Source of the DNA: Capillimicrobium parvum
GTDB taxonomy: Bacteria > Actinomycetota > Thermoleophilia > Solirubrobacterales > Solirubrobacteraceae
Reading direction: 5' to 3'
Length of the DNA stretch: 64,000 nt
Assembly (NCBI RefSeq): GCF_021172045.1
Contig: NZ_CP087164.1
Span: 2,914,001 to 2,978,000 of the forward strand
Part shown: positions 43,735-52,591 of the stretch, piece by piece
How positions within the stretch are numbered: position 1 is the stretch's first letter
Layout: each line of letters starts with the position of its first letter
The notes under the pieces: generated by a model
What the model saw: only the letters and a program-made list of their open reading frames with translations
Database searches by the model: none
What the model was told of the DNA's origin: nothing
Made by a program: the position numbers and the translations under genes

Positions 43735-44202
43735 TCAGCCCGTGCAGTTCTTGCTCGCGTACTGCGCGACCTCCTGCGATGCGCCGGCGAGCTTCTGCGC
43801 GTTCGCCTGCAGCTTGGTCAGCGCCTCGCCGAGCTTGCCCGATGCGGCCGCATCGGTCAGGTCGAGGTTGTTGAAGGCGACGCCGAACTGGTCGTAGAAG
43901 TCGATCAGCGTGTTCCATGCGCCGGAGATCTCGGGTGGAGGATCGACGGCCTTCAGGGCCTTGGCCGCCTTGTCGAGTCGTGGGCCGAGATCTGCGGGGT
44001 CGATGGTGTCGATGTTCACGTCGATCGAGTCGGCGATGCCCGCGATCTGGTCGCAGAAGCTGCTGTTGGTCGCCTCGGCCGTGGCCGTGCCTGCCGGCGT
44101 CGACGGCGTGCTCGACGACGAGTCGCCGCCCCCGCCGCATGCGCTGATCGTCAGCACGCCGGCCAGCATGACGCCCAGTACGGAGACCCGTCTCAGTCGC
44201 AC
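43735..44202 (-). CDS. lipoprotein of unknown function
   Basis: 155 residues. Signal with lipobox (LTISACGGGG), acidic/Ser-Thr linker, then a helical domain (FCDQIAGIADSIDVNIDTID, LGPRLDKAAKALKAVDPPPEI, EALTKLQANAQKLAG) and a final Cys pair (CDQ...NCTG). Exported and tethered to the membrane. GTG 44202 has GAAGG upstream; an ATG at 44235 would only lengthen the signal. No function recognised. Confidence 0.75.
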   Translation of the reverse strand: MRLRRVSVLGVMLAGVLTISACGGGGDSSSSTPSTPAGTATAEATNSSFCDQIAGIADSIDVNIDTIDPADLGPRLDKAAKALKAVDPPPEISGAWNTLIDFYDQFGVAFNNLDLTDAAASGKLGEALTKLQANAQKLAGASQEVAQYASKNCTG

Positions 44203-44386
44203 GGTGATGCCAGCCTTCCATTCGGGATGTGCCATCAGCATGTCGCAACCGTCGGTCGTGCGCGACGTTCCCGCGCCGGGTGTCGGTGGGCGACGGCAAC
44301 ATCTGCACGCGGCGCGCGCACGATCGCTGCGAAGTCGTGACGATCCCGCGTTGTTGCGTGACGCGGACTGCGATGGGCTTGCGGCC

Positions 44387-44731
44387 ATGGACGCACACGA
44401 ACCCATCCACGTGACGGTCGCCGGCTCCGGCGACGATCCCCGCTCGACCGTCGACCCGCCCGGCGTCGTCATCCACCGGGTGCCCGCGCTTCATCCCGAC
44501 GACGTGGTGACGTTGCCCAACGGGCTTCGGGTGACGTCGGTCGCGCGGACGCTGGTCGATTGCGCGCAGACGGAGTCTCCGCGCGAGCTGTGCGCGATGT
44601 TCCGGCGGGCGCAGGAGCTTGGATTGCTTGACCTGGACGCCGTCGACGCGTGCATCGCCCGCCTGGAGTGGCGTCCTTCCACGAGGATGCTCAACGCGGT
44701 GATCGCGGAGTTTCGAGCACGCCAGGCGTGA
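44387..44731 (+). pseudogene. AbiEi/DUF559-like protein, N-terminal part missing
   Basis: 114 codons: HEPIHVTVAGSGDDP, GVVIHRVPALHPDDVVTLPNGLRVTSVARTLVDCAQ, then helices. This is the middle/C-terminal portion of the large actinobacterial type IV antitoxin-like/DUF559 group, whose full members have a winged-helix N-terminus of ~100 residues that is not found upstream. No matching C-terminal nuclease follows. Probably degraded. Confidence 0.5.
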
Positions 44732-44867
44732 TGGCCCACGCTCGATCTGGCCCGTCTTGTGGCGCGGGACGCTGTCGTCTGCCTCGCTCCCAGCCCGTGC
44801 TCGCTCCCAGCCCGTGGTCCACGTCACCGCTAGGGTGCCGGCTCCAAGTCCCGGAGCAAGGAAGCCG

Positions 44868-45344
44868 ATGAACCTCCTACGGAAGTCGATCGCGAGTGCC
44901 GTGGTGGCGCTCGTCCTCACGACGGCCGCGTCCGGCGCCGCCCAAGCCGCACCGCGGCCCAGTTCGCCGCAGATGGCCCACCGCGACGCCTCCGATGCCG
45001 TGCTCGCGGCCGAGTTCCTGCGCATCAACCAGGCCGGCGACGGCGTCGCGCTGCGGCGGCTGCTCTCGCCGGACTTCCTGCTGCAGCGCTCGGACGGCAC
45101 GTACCTGACCCGGGAGCAGTACCTCCTGCGTCCGTCGAAGATCGACGCCTTCCAGATCTCCGACGTCGTCGGCACACGAACCCGCGGCGTGCGGGTCATC
45201 CGCTACACCCTCGCGGCGACGATCGAGATCGACGGCCGGCCGATCTCGCAGGAGCCGGTCCCCCGGCTGTCGGCGTTCGTCTGGCGCGGCGGCGCGTGGC
45301 GGCTCGTCGCGCACGCGAACTTCGCGGCGATCCCGAAGAGCTAG
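44868..45344 (+). CDS. secreted SnoaL-like/DUF4440 protein
   Basis: 158 residues: signal peptide with cleavage after AQAA (~30), then the NTF2-like barrel: AEFLRINQAGDGVALRRLL, SPDFLLQRSDGTYLTREQYL, FVWRGGAWRLVAHANFAAI. DUF4440/SnoaL-like folds bind small hydrophobic ligands; here extracellular and non-catalytic as far as can be seen. GGAAG lies before ATG 44868. Confidence 0.85.
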   Translation: MNLLRKSIASAVVALVLTTAASGAAQAAPRPSSPQMAHRDASDAVLAAEFLRINQAGDGVALRRLLSPDFLLQRSDGTYLTREQYLLRPSKIDAFQISDVVGTRTRGVRVIRYTLAATIEIDGRPISQEPVPRLSAFVWRGGAWRLVAHANFAAIPKS

Positions 45345-45807
45345 CCGAGGCCGGTCCGGGCGCCTCGCCGGCTCGGACGGTGACGGGTGGCTCGCACCAT
45401 CCCGGCGGGCTGAGGCCCGCGCACGGGCGAAGCCGGCGCGCGGTGAGGGAACGGCGGGGCGGACTTGCGCGGGGCCGAGGCAGACGTTCCCGAGCGCCGT
45501 GCTGCTCGTCCCGTGGGATGGTCCGAGAGGGGCGGCCAGGACGCCGTCGCGTGCGAGGGAGAGTGTCCCGGTTTTCCGGAGCCATGTAGGGTCGCGCCGG
45601 GCCGTCGGAGAACACCCATGGATCACCCTCCGTGGACGGCGCAACCTTGCAATTACGTCGGTTCTCCGGCGGCCCGCTGTTTTGGCCGATCCTGCACGAC
45701 GCGACCAGCGGTGTCTCGTATTGCCACCCGGTCGGTCCCCGGGAACAAGATCGGCACCGTCTGGAGCGGCGTTACCGACGTCGAGATCGAGGCGGCGATG
45801 GCTGCGG
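45345..45807. other. gene-poor stretch
   Basis: About 460 bp without a supportable gene. All open frames here have the Arg/Pro/Ala composition of non-coding GC-rich DNA. It runs up to a frameshifted AKR remnant. Confidence 0.5.
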
Positions 45808-45959
45808 TCGACGTGAGGTCGGCGAGGCCGCCGGCGGCCGGGTGGATGTCCGGCGGGTTGATCTCGTCGATGCGGCCCAGCAACGCCTCGTCGAGGACGA
45901 GTCCCGGCCGCCGGCGACTGCGACTCGAGCTGCTGCATCGTGCGCGGCCCGATGATCGC
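45808..45959 (-). pseudogene. C-terminal remnant of an aldo/keto reductase
   Basis: About 50 codons. AIIGPRTMQQLESQ followed, after a one-base shift, by LVLDEALLGRIDEINPPDIHPAAGG, matching the NADPH-binding C-terminus of the AKR at 34926 (AIIGPRTMEQLESQ, then LDRIDEIVAPG). Nothing upstream or downstream continues it. A decayed relic. Confidence 0.75.
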
Positions 45960-45969
45960 CTGCCGTTCT

Positions 45970-46389
45970 TCAGCGGCGGGTCGGGCCGGCGAGCACCGCA
46001 TGCGTCGTGATCGCCCGCGCGATCACGCGATCGCCCTGGGTGATCTCCGCCTCCGCCGACGCGACCAGCCGCCCGGCCGTCACGCAGCGGCCGCGGCAGA
46101 CGAGCGTCGTCCCGCCCGCCGCGGCGCGCACGTACTGCACGCTCAGGTGCACGTGGGGCGCGGGGACGCCCGCCGGCAGCCGCGCGTGGACCGCCCAGCC
46201 GGTCGCGCTGTCGAGCAGCGCCGCGAGGTACCCGCCGTGGACGATCCCAGCGCCGTTGAGGTGCTCCGGCTGTGGGTCCGCCTCGATGAGCGACCCCTCC
46301 TCGTCGGCGCGCAGCATGCGGAATCCGAGGTGCGCGGCGAACGGCCCCGGACTGATGCGCCGCTCGTCGTCGTTTCGGACGTCGCCCAC
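45970..46389 (-). CDS. PaaI-family hotdog thioesterase
   Basis: 139 residues: LGFRMLRADEEGSLIEAD, the hotdog catalytic segment LNGAGIVHGGYLAALLDSATG, VQYVRAAAGGTTLVCRG and VASAEAEITQGDRVIARA. Hydrolyses acyl- or phenylacyl-CoA thioesters; substrate unspecified. 43 bp downstream of the MsrA gene on the same strand, possibly co-transcribed. Confidence 0.9.
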   Translation of the reverse strand: MGDVRNDDERRISPGPFAAHLGFRMLRADEEGSLIEADPQPEHLNGAGIVHGGYLAALLDSATGWAVHARLPAGVPAPHVHLSVQYVRAAAGGTTLVCRGRCVTAGRLVASAEAEITQGDRVIARAITTHAVLAGPTRR

Positions 46390-46432
46390 TCGAGCGGGAC
46401 CCTGGCGGCCGTCGGGTGGGCGGGTCGGGGAC

Positions 46433-46954
46433 CTACCGACCGACGGTCTCCTGGCGCCGGGGGAGCGTCCAGTTCGGGCGGACGAAGTGGCAGGTGTAGC
46501 CGTTGGGATAGTGCTCGAGGTAGTCCTGGTGCTCGGGCTCGGCCTCCCAGAACGGGCCGGCCGGCTCGACCTCGGTGACGACCTTGCCGGGCCAGATGCC
46601 CGACGCGTCGACGTCGGCGATCGTGTCCTCGGCGACCCGCCGCTGTTCGTCGTCGGTGTAGTAGATGGCCGACCGGTAGCTCAGGCCGACGTCGTTGCCC
46701 TGACGGTTCTTCGTCGTCGGATCGTGGATCTGGAAGAAGAACTCGAGGATGTCGCGGTAGGAGATCGTCTGGGGGTCGAAGACGATCTCGATTGCTTCGG
46801 CATGGGTTCCGTGGTTGCGATAGGTCGCGTTGGGGACGTCGCCGCCGGTGTAGCCGACCCGGGTCGAGATCACCCCGGGCCGCTTGCGGATGAGGTCCTG
46901 CATTCCCCAGAAGCACCCACCAGCCAGGATTGCCGTCTCAGTCGTCTCGGGCAT
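46433..46954 (-). CDS. msrA: peptide-methionine (S)-S-oxide reductase MsrA
   Basis: 173 residues. Catalytic Cys in [14 protein letters not shown] near residue 14, [38 protein letters not shown], and [17 protein letters not shown], all diagnostic. Repairs oxidised methionine using thioredoxin. No MsrB fusion. Confidence 0.96.
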   Translation of the reverse strand: MPETTETAILAGGCFWGMQDLIRKRPGVISTRVGYTGGDVPNATYRNHGTHAEAIEIVFDPQTISYRDILEFFFQIHDPTTKNRQGNDVGLSYRSAIYYTDDEQRRVAEDTIADVDASGIWPGKVVTEVEPAGPFWEAEPEHQDYLEHYPNGYTCHFVRPNWTLPRRQETVGR

Positions 46955-47173
46955 CGCTCCCGCCTTTCCTGTCGCTCCCCCTCACGGTACCGGGCGGGCG
47001 TCGGCGCCGGTGGCGGGCTGCGCCCCCACTGCCTCGACCAGTGCGAGCGCTCCCGTCAGTGGCCGGACCATCACGACGAGGTCGCGGCCCGTCTCGAGCA
47101 GGCGCGCGCGAATCCTCGGCGCGCGATCGCGCGTGCGATCACGGGCGGGTGCGGCCGCCGGGACGCGCCCTGA

Positions 47174-47203
47174 CCCGGGGGCCCGGCGAACCGGGCCCCC
47201 GGG
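47174..47203 (-). terminator. hairpin terminator downstream of the RTX-like gene
   Basis: Perfect 13-bp GC stem: CCCGGGGGCCCGG (47174-47186) pairing with CCGGGCCCCCGGG (47191-47203), 4-nt loop CGAA, 18 bp after the stop of the gene that ends at 47222 on this strand. No U-tract, as expected in this GC content. Confidence 0.75.
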
Positions 47204-47221
47204 ACCGGCAGCGCTGCCCGG

Positions 47222-48904
47222 TCAGGGCGCGGTGGTCACGAACTTCAGCGTGCCGGGCGTGAGCTTCGTGGTGTCGAGCGTGTCGGCGTTCGTGAGGCCG
47301 GCGATCGTCAGCCCGTCGTTCGCCGCCTCGGGATGCGTGATCTTCAGCGCGGCCGGGAGGCCGTCGATGGCGACGCCGCCCGCGGCGTCGCCGCTGACGA
47401 GCACCGCGTCCGCGCCGGTGCTGCCCGTCGCCGTCACCGTGTCCGCGGCGCCGTCGCCGGTCGTCGCGCCCGACGCGGCGAGATCGACGTTCTCCGACGT
47501 CACGTCGGTGCCGCGCAGATCGCGCTGGACGAACGTGTCGGCGCCGCCGAGGGCCGCGGTGTCGATCTGCTCGACTCCGGCGAGGTCCATCGTGATGGCG
47601 CCGACGTTGCGGAAGAACCGTACGCGCGGCCCGTTGGCGGAGACGTCGAAGGCCTCCGCGGCGTTGGAGCCGTTGAAGACCATCCGATCGTGCCCGTCCT
47701 GCCCTTCGACGGTGTCGCTGCCGTCGCCCGGGTTCCAGACGAACGTGTCGTCCCCGGCGCCCAGGGCGCCGACGTCGGCTCCCATCCCGGGGGTAACCAG
47801 GTCGGCCCCGTCGCCGCCGGCGATCGTGTCCGCGCCGGCGCCGGTCGTGATGGTGTCGTCGCCCGTGCCGCCGTCGACGCTCAGCTGCGCCGCGTCGGCC
47901 GCCAACGCCGTCGTCGTCACGGTGTCGTCGCTCGCCAGTGCGTCGATCTCCAGCCCGTCGGCCGGCTCCAGGTGGGTCGCCTGGACCACAGCCCGGCCGC
48001 CGGTCACCGTGAGCGCGCCGGCCTGGCCGGAGGCGGTGATGTCGTCCTTGCCGCTCGTGCCGGCGACGACGAGGCGATCCGTCAGCCCGTCGCCGGTCGT
48101 CCCGCCGGGGGCGCCGGCGAAGTCGGTGTTCAGCGCCTCGAGGTCGGTGCCGCTCAGATCGCCGGCGACGAACGTGTCGGCACCGCCGAGCGTGGTCGTG
48201 TCGATCTGCTCGATCCCGCCGAGGTCCATGGTCACGGTGCCGACGTCGCGGGTGAACCGGACGCGCGAGCCGGCGGGCTCGGCGTCGAACCGCTCGGCGA
48301 TGTTGGCGCCGTTGAACGTCAGGGCGTCGTGGCCGTCGCGGCCGTCGACGACGTCGCTGCCGTCGCCTGGGTCCCAGCTGACGCGGTCGTCGCCTGCGCC
48401 GAGGTCGACGACGTCGCTGCCCCTCCCCGGGTCGACGACGTCGTTGCCGTCCCGGCCGAGGAAGCGCTCGGCGCCCTGGCCGCCGGTGAGGACGTCGTTG
48501 CCCCGGCCACCGGCGATCGTCGTCGCCTCCGTGTCGGTGAAGACGCCGCGGGACTCGTCGATGCGGACGGCGTCGTCTCCACCGCGGGCCCGCACGCTGA
48601 TCCGGTCGAATCGGCTGCGGTCGACGCTCGCGTCGGCCTGACCGTCGTCGCCGGCGTCGACCTCGAGCACACCGGGCTGGTTGGCCGCGAGGCGCAGGGC
48701 GATCCGGTCGCCGCGTTCCGTTCCACGCACGACCAGGGTGTGCCCGTTCACGGACACGCCGACGTTCGCCGGCTGCTTGGACGCGGCGTCCGCCTGGGTG
48801 GCGAGCGTCGCGACGGCGCCGGCCGCGATGGCGGCCACGAGCGCGAGACGCGCGGGCGACGCCAGGCGTGGACGGGGCTGTTGGTACGGGGGCTTGGGGG
48901 CCAT
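47222..48904 (-). CDS. secreted RTX-type Ca-binding repeat protein with two duplicated modules
   Basis: 560 residues: signal peptide with cleavage after ADA (~36), then hemolysin-type Ca-binding repeats (GGRGNDVLTGGQGAERFLG, GRDGNDVVDPGRGSD, GGTGDDTITTGAGADTIAGG). Two long modules of ~200 residues are clearly related: each has WNPGDGSD or WDPGDGSD, GxDGHDxxxFNG, RVRFxRxVG, TMDLxGxEQIDT and GGADTFV. Probably a surface or secreted Ca-stabilised protein. AGGAG lies 7 nt before ATG 48904. No type I secretion genes are nearby, and none are needed given the Sec signal. Confidence 0.88.
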   Translation of the reverse strand: MAPKPPYQQPRPRLASPARLALVAAIAAGAVATLATQADAASKQPANVGVSVNGHTLVVRGTERGDRIALRLAANQPGVLEVDAGDDGQADASVDRSRFDRISVRARGGDDAVRIDESRGVFTDTEATTIAGGRGNDVLTGGQGAERFLGRDGNDVVDPGRGSDVVDLGAGDDRVSWDPGDGSDVVDGRDGHDALTFNGANIAERFDAEPAGSRVRFTRDVGTVTMDLGGIEQIDTTTLGGADTFVAGDLSGTDLEALNTDFAGAPGGTTGDGLTDRLVVAGTSGKDDITASGQAGALTVTGGRAVVQATHLEPADGLEIDALASDDTVTTTALAADAAQLSVDGGTGDDTITTGAGADTIAGGDGADLVTPGMGADVGALGAGDDTFVWNPGDGSDTVEGQDGHDRMVFNGSNAAEAFDVSANGPRVRFFRNVGAITMDLAGVEQIDTAALGGADTFVQRDLRGTDVTSENVDLAASGATTGDGAADTVTATGSTGADAVLVSGDAAGGVAIDGLPAALKITHPEAANDGLTIAGLTNADTLDTTKLTPGTLKFVTTAP

Positions 48905-49047
48905 GGGGCTCTCCTGTTCGGTTGCCTTCAAGACCGATGGCCGGGCCCGGTCGTTCCCGTGAGGTTCGCCACACATGGCGTTCGGCGACTCGCCGGTCAG
49001 CCGGCGGCCGTGTGGACCCAGGTTCGTCCCGCTAGCGTGCCGCGACC

Positions 49048-50181
49048 ATGCGCCGTCTCCTCACGCTGCTCGTGCTCCTCGTCGCGCTCACCGCTCCCGC
49101 CGCTGCGGGCGCGGCGCTTCCCGCGACCGACATCCACATCGGTGCGGCCTTCTCCGCGACCGGCTCCGGCTCGACCTACGGCGGCCAGCAGGCGGACGCG
49201 GCGCGCCTCGCCGTGGACGAGGTCAACGCGTCGGGGGCGCTCGGCCCGGCCCGGCTGGTCCTCGACGTGCGCGACGACGGGTCGTCGGCGAGCCGGTCGA
49301 CCGCGGCGTTCCAGCAGCTCATCGACGGCGGCGCCGTCGCGCTCCTCGGCCCCACGCTCTCCACGTCCGCGCTGGCTGCCGACCGGGTCGCCCAGGCGCG
49401 CGGCATCCCGGTCGTGAGCGTGTCGAACACCGGCGACGGCGTGCTGGACATCGGCGACTTCATCTTCCGCGTCGCGCTCTCCGAGCGCGCGGTCCTGCCC
49501 GTCACCGTCGCCGTCTCCCATCGCCGCCTGCGCTACCGCCGGGCCGCGATCGTGTGGGCGCGCGGCGACACGTACTCCCGCAGCGCCCGCGACGTCTTCC
49601 GGCGGTCGCTGCGCAAGCTGCGCGGCGTGCGCGTGGTGGCCGACCGCTCGTTCGCCCAGGGCTCTGCCGCGGGACACCGGACCGCGCTGCGCGACGTCGC
49701 GCAGCGCCGGCCCGACGCGCTCTTCATCGCCGCGCTGGCGCCCGACGTGATCGACCTCATGACGATCGCGCGCCGGACGCCCGCGCTGCGCGAAGTGCCG
49801 TTCGTCGGCGGCGACGCGTTCAACACGCCGGGGCTCATGGACCAGGCCGGCGACGTCGCCGAGGGCGCGATCTCCGGCACGGCCTGGATCGCCGGCGAGG
49901 ACACGCCCGGCAACGCCGCCTTCGTGCGCACGTACCGAGAGCGGCTGGGCTACCAGCCCGACCAGTTCGCCGCCCAGGCCTACACCGGCGTGAAGCTGCT
50001 CGCAGCCGCGATCGTCCGCGCCGGGTCGGCCGACCCGCGCGCGATCCGCCGCGCGCTCGCCGGCCTGCGCGACGTCGACACCGTGCTCGGCCGCTTCTCG
50101 TTCGCGGCCGATCGCGAGCCGGTCTACGAGCCGGTCATCCAGCAGGTCCGCGACTACGGGTTCGTGAAGATCGGCGGCTGA
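49048..50181 (+). CDS. branched-chain amino-acid-type ABC transporter substrate-binding protein
   Basis: 377 residues: signal peptide (cleavage near AGAA), then a Leu/Ile/Val-binding periplasmic fold: IHIGAAFSATGSGSTYGGQQ, ARLAVDEVNASG, GPTLSTSALAADRVAQARG, PVVSVSNTGDGVLD, SGTAWIAGEDTPGNAAF, QAYTGVKLLAAAIVRAG. Imports or senses an amino-acid-like ligand; no permease or ATPase genes are adjacent, so it is an orphan receptor. Its stop lies within the start of a 16-bp tandem array. Confidence 0.92.
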   Translation: MRRLLTLLVLLVALTAPAAAGAALPATDIHIGAAFSATGSGSTYGGQQADAARLAVDEVNASGALGPARLVLDVRDDGSSASRSTAAFQQLIDGGAVALLGPTLSTSALAADRVAQARGIPVVSVSNTGDGVLDIGDFIFRVALSERAVLPVTVAVSHRRLRYRRAAIVWARGDTYSRSARDVFRRSLRKLRGVRVVADRSFAQGSAAGHRTALRDVAQRRPDALFIAALAPDVIDLMTIARRTPALREVPFVGGDAFNTPGLMDQAGDVAEGAISGTAWIAGEDTPGNAAFVRTYRERLGYQPDQFAAQAYTGVKLLAAAIVRAGSADPRAIRRALAGLRDVDTVLGRFSFAADREPVYEPVIQQVRDYGFVKIGG

Positions 50182-50281
50182 GCGGCCGGGCGGCCGAGCG
50201 GCTGAGCGGCCGGGCTGCTGAGCGGCCGGGCGGCTGATCGGTCGGGCGGCTGAGCGGCCGGGCGGCTGATCGGTCGGGCGG
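50178..50281. repeat. 16-bp tandem repeat array
   Basis: Units of CTGAGCGGCCGGGCGG and variant CTGATCGGTCGGGCGG; six full units plus one 8-bp half unit, starting inside the last codons of the binding-protein gene. Confidence 0.9.
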
Positions 50282-50444
50282 TCACGTCAGGAGCGGTCGG
50301 CGGCCCGGTCGATGGGCGTGTCGGGTTGACCCCAGATGCGATGTCAATCCGCCACGGGCCCTGCGCCCGACCGCCCGCCACCGCGACCCTGTCGCGTTCA
50401 CGGCGCTGCACGCCGTCAGCGCGACGGGACGGCCCGTCGTGGTC

Positions 50445-50514
50445 GCTGCTCATGTCGGCAGCTCCTCGCCGGCGCGCTCGCTGCTCATGTCGGCAGCTCC
50501 TCGCCGGCGCGCTC
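50445..50514. repeat. 35-bp perfect tandem duplication
   Basis: Two adjacent identical 35-bp units (starting GCTGCTCATGTCGGCAGCTC) covering the 3' end of the small gene at 50485 and the bases after its stop. Confidence 0.9.
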
Positions 50515-50652
50515 GCGCACCATGTACTCGGCGTACCACTCCGGCCAGTCGGGGTCCGCCTCGCCGGTTCGCGCCTCGTGCTCTCCGTGCGCGGCCGCCG
50601 CCCGCTTGAGGGCCTCGGTCAGGTCGCTCACGGACTCATAGGTCGTCGGCAT
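50485..50652 (-). CDS. small conserved-looking acidic protein
   Basis: 55 residues: TYESVSDLTEALKRAAAAHG, EHEARTGEADPDWPEWYAEY, MVRERAGEELPT. Amphipathic helices with the DWPEWYAEYMV stretch seen in small actinobacterial proteins. A good AAGGAGGA precedes ATG 50652. Function unknown. The stop lies inside the second 35-bp repeat unit. Confidence 0.65.
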   Translation of the reverse strand: MPTTYESVSDLTEALKRAAAAHGEHEARTGEADPDWPEWYAEYMVRERAGEELPT

Positions 50653-51098
50653 CGGGCACGTCCTCCTTCGCTCCGGGCCCGTGGTGGGTTCGCCCGACCC
50701 TAGCCCGCGCCGAAGCACGTGACAACGGAAGTGAGGCGGTGTGGACCTCCGCCGGCCGCGCCGGATCGGCGTCGCCGGCGACAACAAGCACGGCGGCGGC
50801 TGCTTCGACTGGCGGCTGCTTCGACTGGCGGCTGCTTCGACTGGCGGCTGCTTCGACTGGCGGCTGCTTCGACTGGCGGCTGCTTCGACTGGCGGCTCGG
50901 CGGCCAGTGCAGCTCGAAGGGCAACGACTACCACTCGGACCTCTCCGCCGGCTCGCGCTGCGAGCCTGGGTCGAGTCGATCACCGTGGTGCGCGACCACC
51001 GCAGCCGACCGCGGCGGCGGAGGCGATCAGGTCGTGGCCGCGCTCGAGGACGGCGGCGCTGCGCTGCCCCGTCGCCGCCCGGTCGTCACAATCGCGGG
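50653..51098. other. repeat-bearing intergenic stretch
   Basis: About 450 bp between the small gene and the one at 51099, with no supportable gene. It holds the six-unit 16-bp array at 50797-50892; frames across the array are open only because the repeat lacks stops. Confidence 0.5.
50797..50892. repeat. 16-bp tandem repeat array, six perfect copies
   Basis: Six identical head-to-tail units of CGGCTGCTTCGACTGG. Not palindromic and without spacers, so not a CRISPR. Confidence 0.95.
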
Positions 51099-51371
51099 GT
51101 GACCGTCCCGCCCGAGCACCGCGAGTTCGCCCGCCAGGTCGCGCTCTCGCAGGAGGTCGATCCGCGTCCGACGTTCGAGGCGCTGTCGGCCGCGACCGGC
51201 GTCCCGGTCGACGAGCTCGTCCACCACGCGCTGGTGCGGTGGGTGGCGGCGGGCGCCGAGGCGCTCATGGCGATCGAGCCGCCGGTGCTGCGGGACCTGA
51301 TCGCGGCGCGCCGGCGAGAGGACTGGACGGCGGTCGGCGGGATCGTCGACTGGCTGGAAGCGGGCCTGTAG
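51099..51371 (+). CDS. small helical hypothetical protein (possibly DUF6027-like)
   Basis: 90 residues: PPEHREFARQVALSQEVDP, FEALSAATGVPVDELVHHAL, VLRDLIAARRREDWTAVGGI, ending VDWLEAGL. All helical with an HTH-like EALSAATGVPVDELV segment. It resembles small actinobacterial proteins of unknown function; the DUF6027 assignment is from memory and uncertain. GTG 51099 has GGGG close by. Confidence 0.65.
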   Translation: MTVPPEHREFARQVALSQEVDPRPTFEALSAATGVPVDELVHHALVRWVAAGAEALMAIEPPVLRDLIAARRREDWTAVGGIVDWLEAGL

Positions 51372-51385
51372 GTCAGACTGGCCGC

Positions 51386-51473
51386 GGCACGCCGGCACGC
51401 CGGCACGCCGGCACGCCGGCACGCCGGCACGCCGGCACTCCGGCACTCCGGCACGCCGGCACTCCGGCACTCC
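51386..51473. repeat. 8-bp tandem repeat array
   Basis: Eleven 8-bp units, GGCACGCC with GGCACTCC variants, directly after the gene ending at 51371. Confidence 0.95.
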
Positions 51474-51672
51474 GGCGGGCCAACGCGGGATCGCGGCCGG
51501 CGGAAGCTGCGCGGCCAGCTCGCCGGACCAGGCCTGGAGCACCCGCGCGAAACCGGGCTCCACGACGACCGCTGGCTCTGGCCGCCGTCCACTCGGTGGC
51601 CGGTCGCGCATGCGCCACGGCCAGGCCCGCCTGCCCACGTCGTGAGCAGACGGGTCGGCGGGTGAGCCTCGG

Positions 51673-52488
51673 CTACCGGGTCCGGTGCGCGACCGCGACG
51701 AGGTACTCGGACGGCATGAGCAGGCTTCCGTCCGTCGCCTCGTTGCGGCGCTCGGCCATCGACAGGATCTCGTCGCGGCAGGCCTCCCAGCGGCCCTCGC
51801 CGGTCAGGCGCTCGCGCGCCTTGACCGTCGGGCCGTAGTGCGTCTCGAAGAACACGACGTAGTGCTCGGGGGAGTCGAACCGGAACGGGTTGCTGCCGTA
51901 ATGGAACTCGAGGCGCACCGGCGACTCGGCGAAGAGCCCGCGCACGTGGTCCTCGTCGCCCCACAGTGGCGGAGGAGACGCCCACTCGGGCGGGGCCGGC
52001 ATGTAGCGGCCCATGATCCGGAACAGCTCGCCGACCTGGCCGCCGGGCGTCCAGTTGACGAGCACGACGCGTCCGCCGGGACGGCAGACGCGGACGAGCT
52101 CCGTGGTGACGACCTCGTGGCGAGGAGCGAACTGCACGCCGAAGGCGGAGGCGACGCGATCGAAGCTCTCGTCGTCGAAGGGCAGGTCCTCGGCGTCGCC
52201 GGCCACCCAGTGGACGTCCACGCCGAGCCCGTCGGCCCGGTACTCGGCGATCTCCAGCAGCTCGGGCGTGAGGTCGAGGCCGGCGACCCGGGCCCCGGCG
52301 GCGGCGGCGCGCACGGCGATGTTGCCCGTGCCGGTCGCGACGTCGAGCACGTCCTGCCCCGGGGCGAGGTCGAGGTGGGCGAGCAGGTCGCGCGGCGGGA
52401 CCTCGTCGATGACCTCGGCGACGGCGGCGTAGTCGCCCGCGGCCCAGGTCGACCGGTGAGCGCGCTTGAGGTCGGCAACGGCGGTCAT
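51673..52488 (-). CDS. class I SAM-dependent methyltransferase
   Basis: 271 residues. Motif I VLDVATGTGNIAVRAAAAG, GLDLTPELLEIAE, GDAEDLPFDDESFDRV, and RVCRPGGRVVLVNW, i.e. a type 11 methyltransferase; substrate unknown. GGGAGGG lies 8 nt before ATG 52488. Downstream of the LuxR regulator by ~100 bp on the same strand. Confidence 0.93.
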   Translation of the reverse strand: MTAVADLKRAHRSTWAAGDYAAVAEVIDEVPPRDLLAHLDLAPGQDVLDVATGTGNIAVRAAAAGARVAGLDLTPELLEIAEYRADGLGVDVHWVAGDAEDLPFDDESFDRVASAFGVQFAPRHEVVTTELVRVCRPGGRVVLVNWTPGGQVGELFRIMGRYMPAPPEWASPPPLWGDEDHVRGLFAESPVRLEFHYGSNPFRFDSPEHYVVFFETHYGPTVKARERLTGEGRWEACRDEILSMAERRNEATDGSLLMPSEYLVAVAHRTR

Positions 52489-52591
52489 GCGTCTGCCCTC
52501 CCTTGGGGGGTCGGTTGCGGTGCGGAATGCACGCCCGCCAGCATCCGCGCGCCCGGCCGCCCGCACATCGGGAGGACGCCCTATCTGCTCC

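Noticed and set aside
46955-47173. Possible short minus-strand gene ending near 46983
   Set aside because: A 40-residue stretch (LLETGRDLVVMVRPLTGALA) looks protein-like but has no credible start, Shine-Dalgarno or neighbour support.
50797-50892. Possible CRISPR array
   Set aside because: Units are contiguous without unique spacers, only 16 bp, and no cas genes are present.
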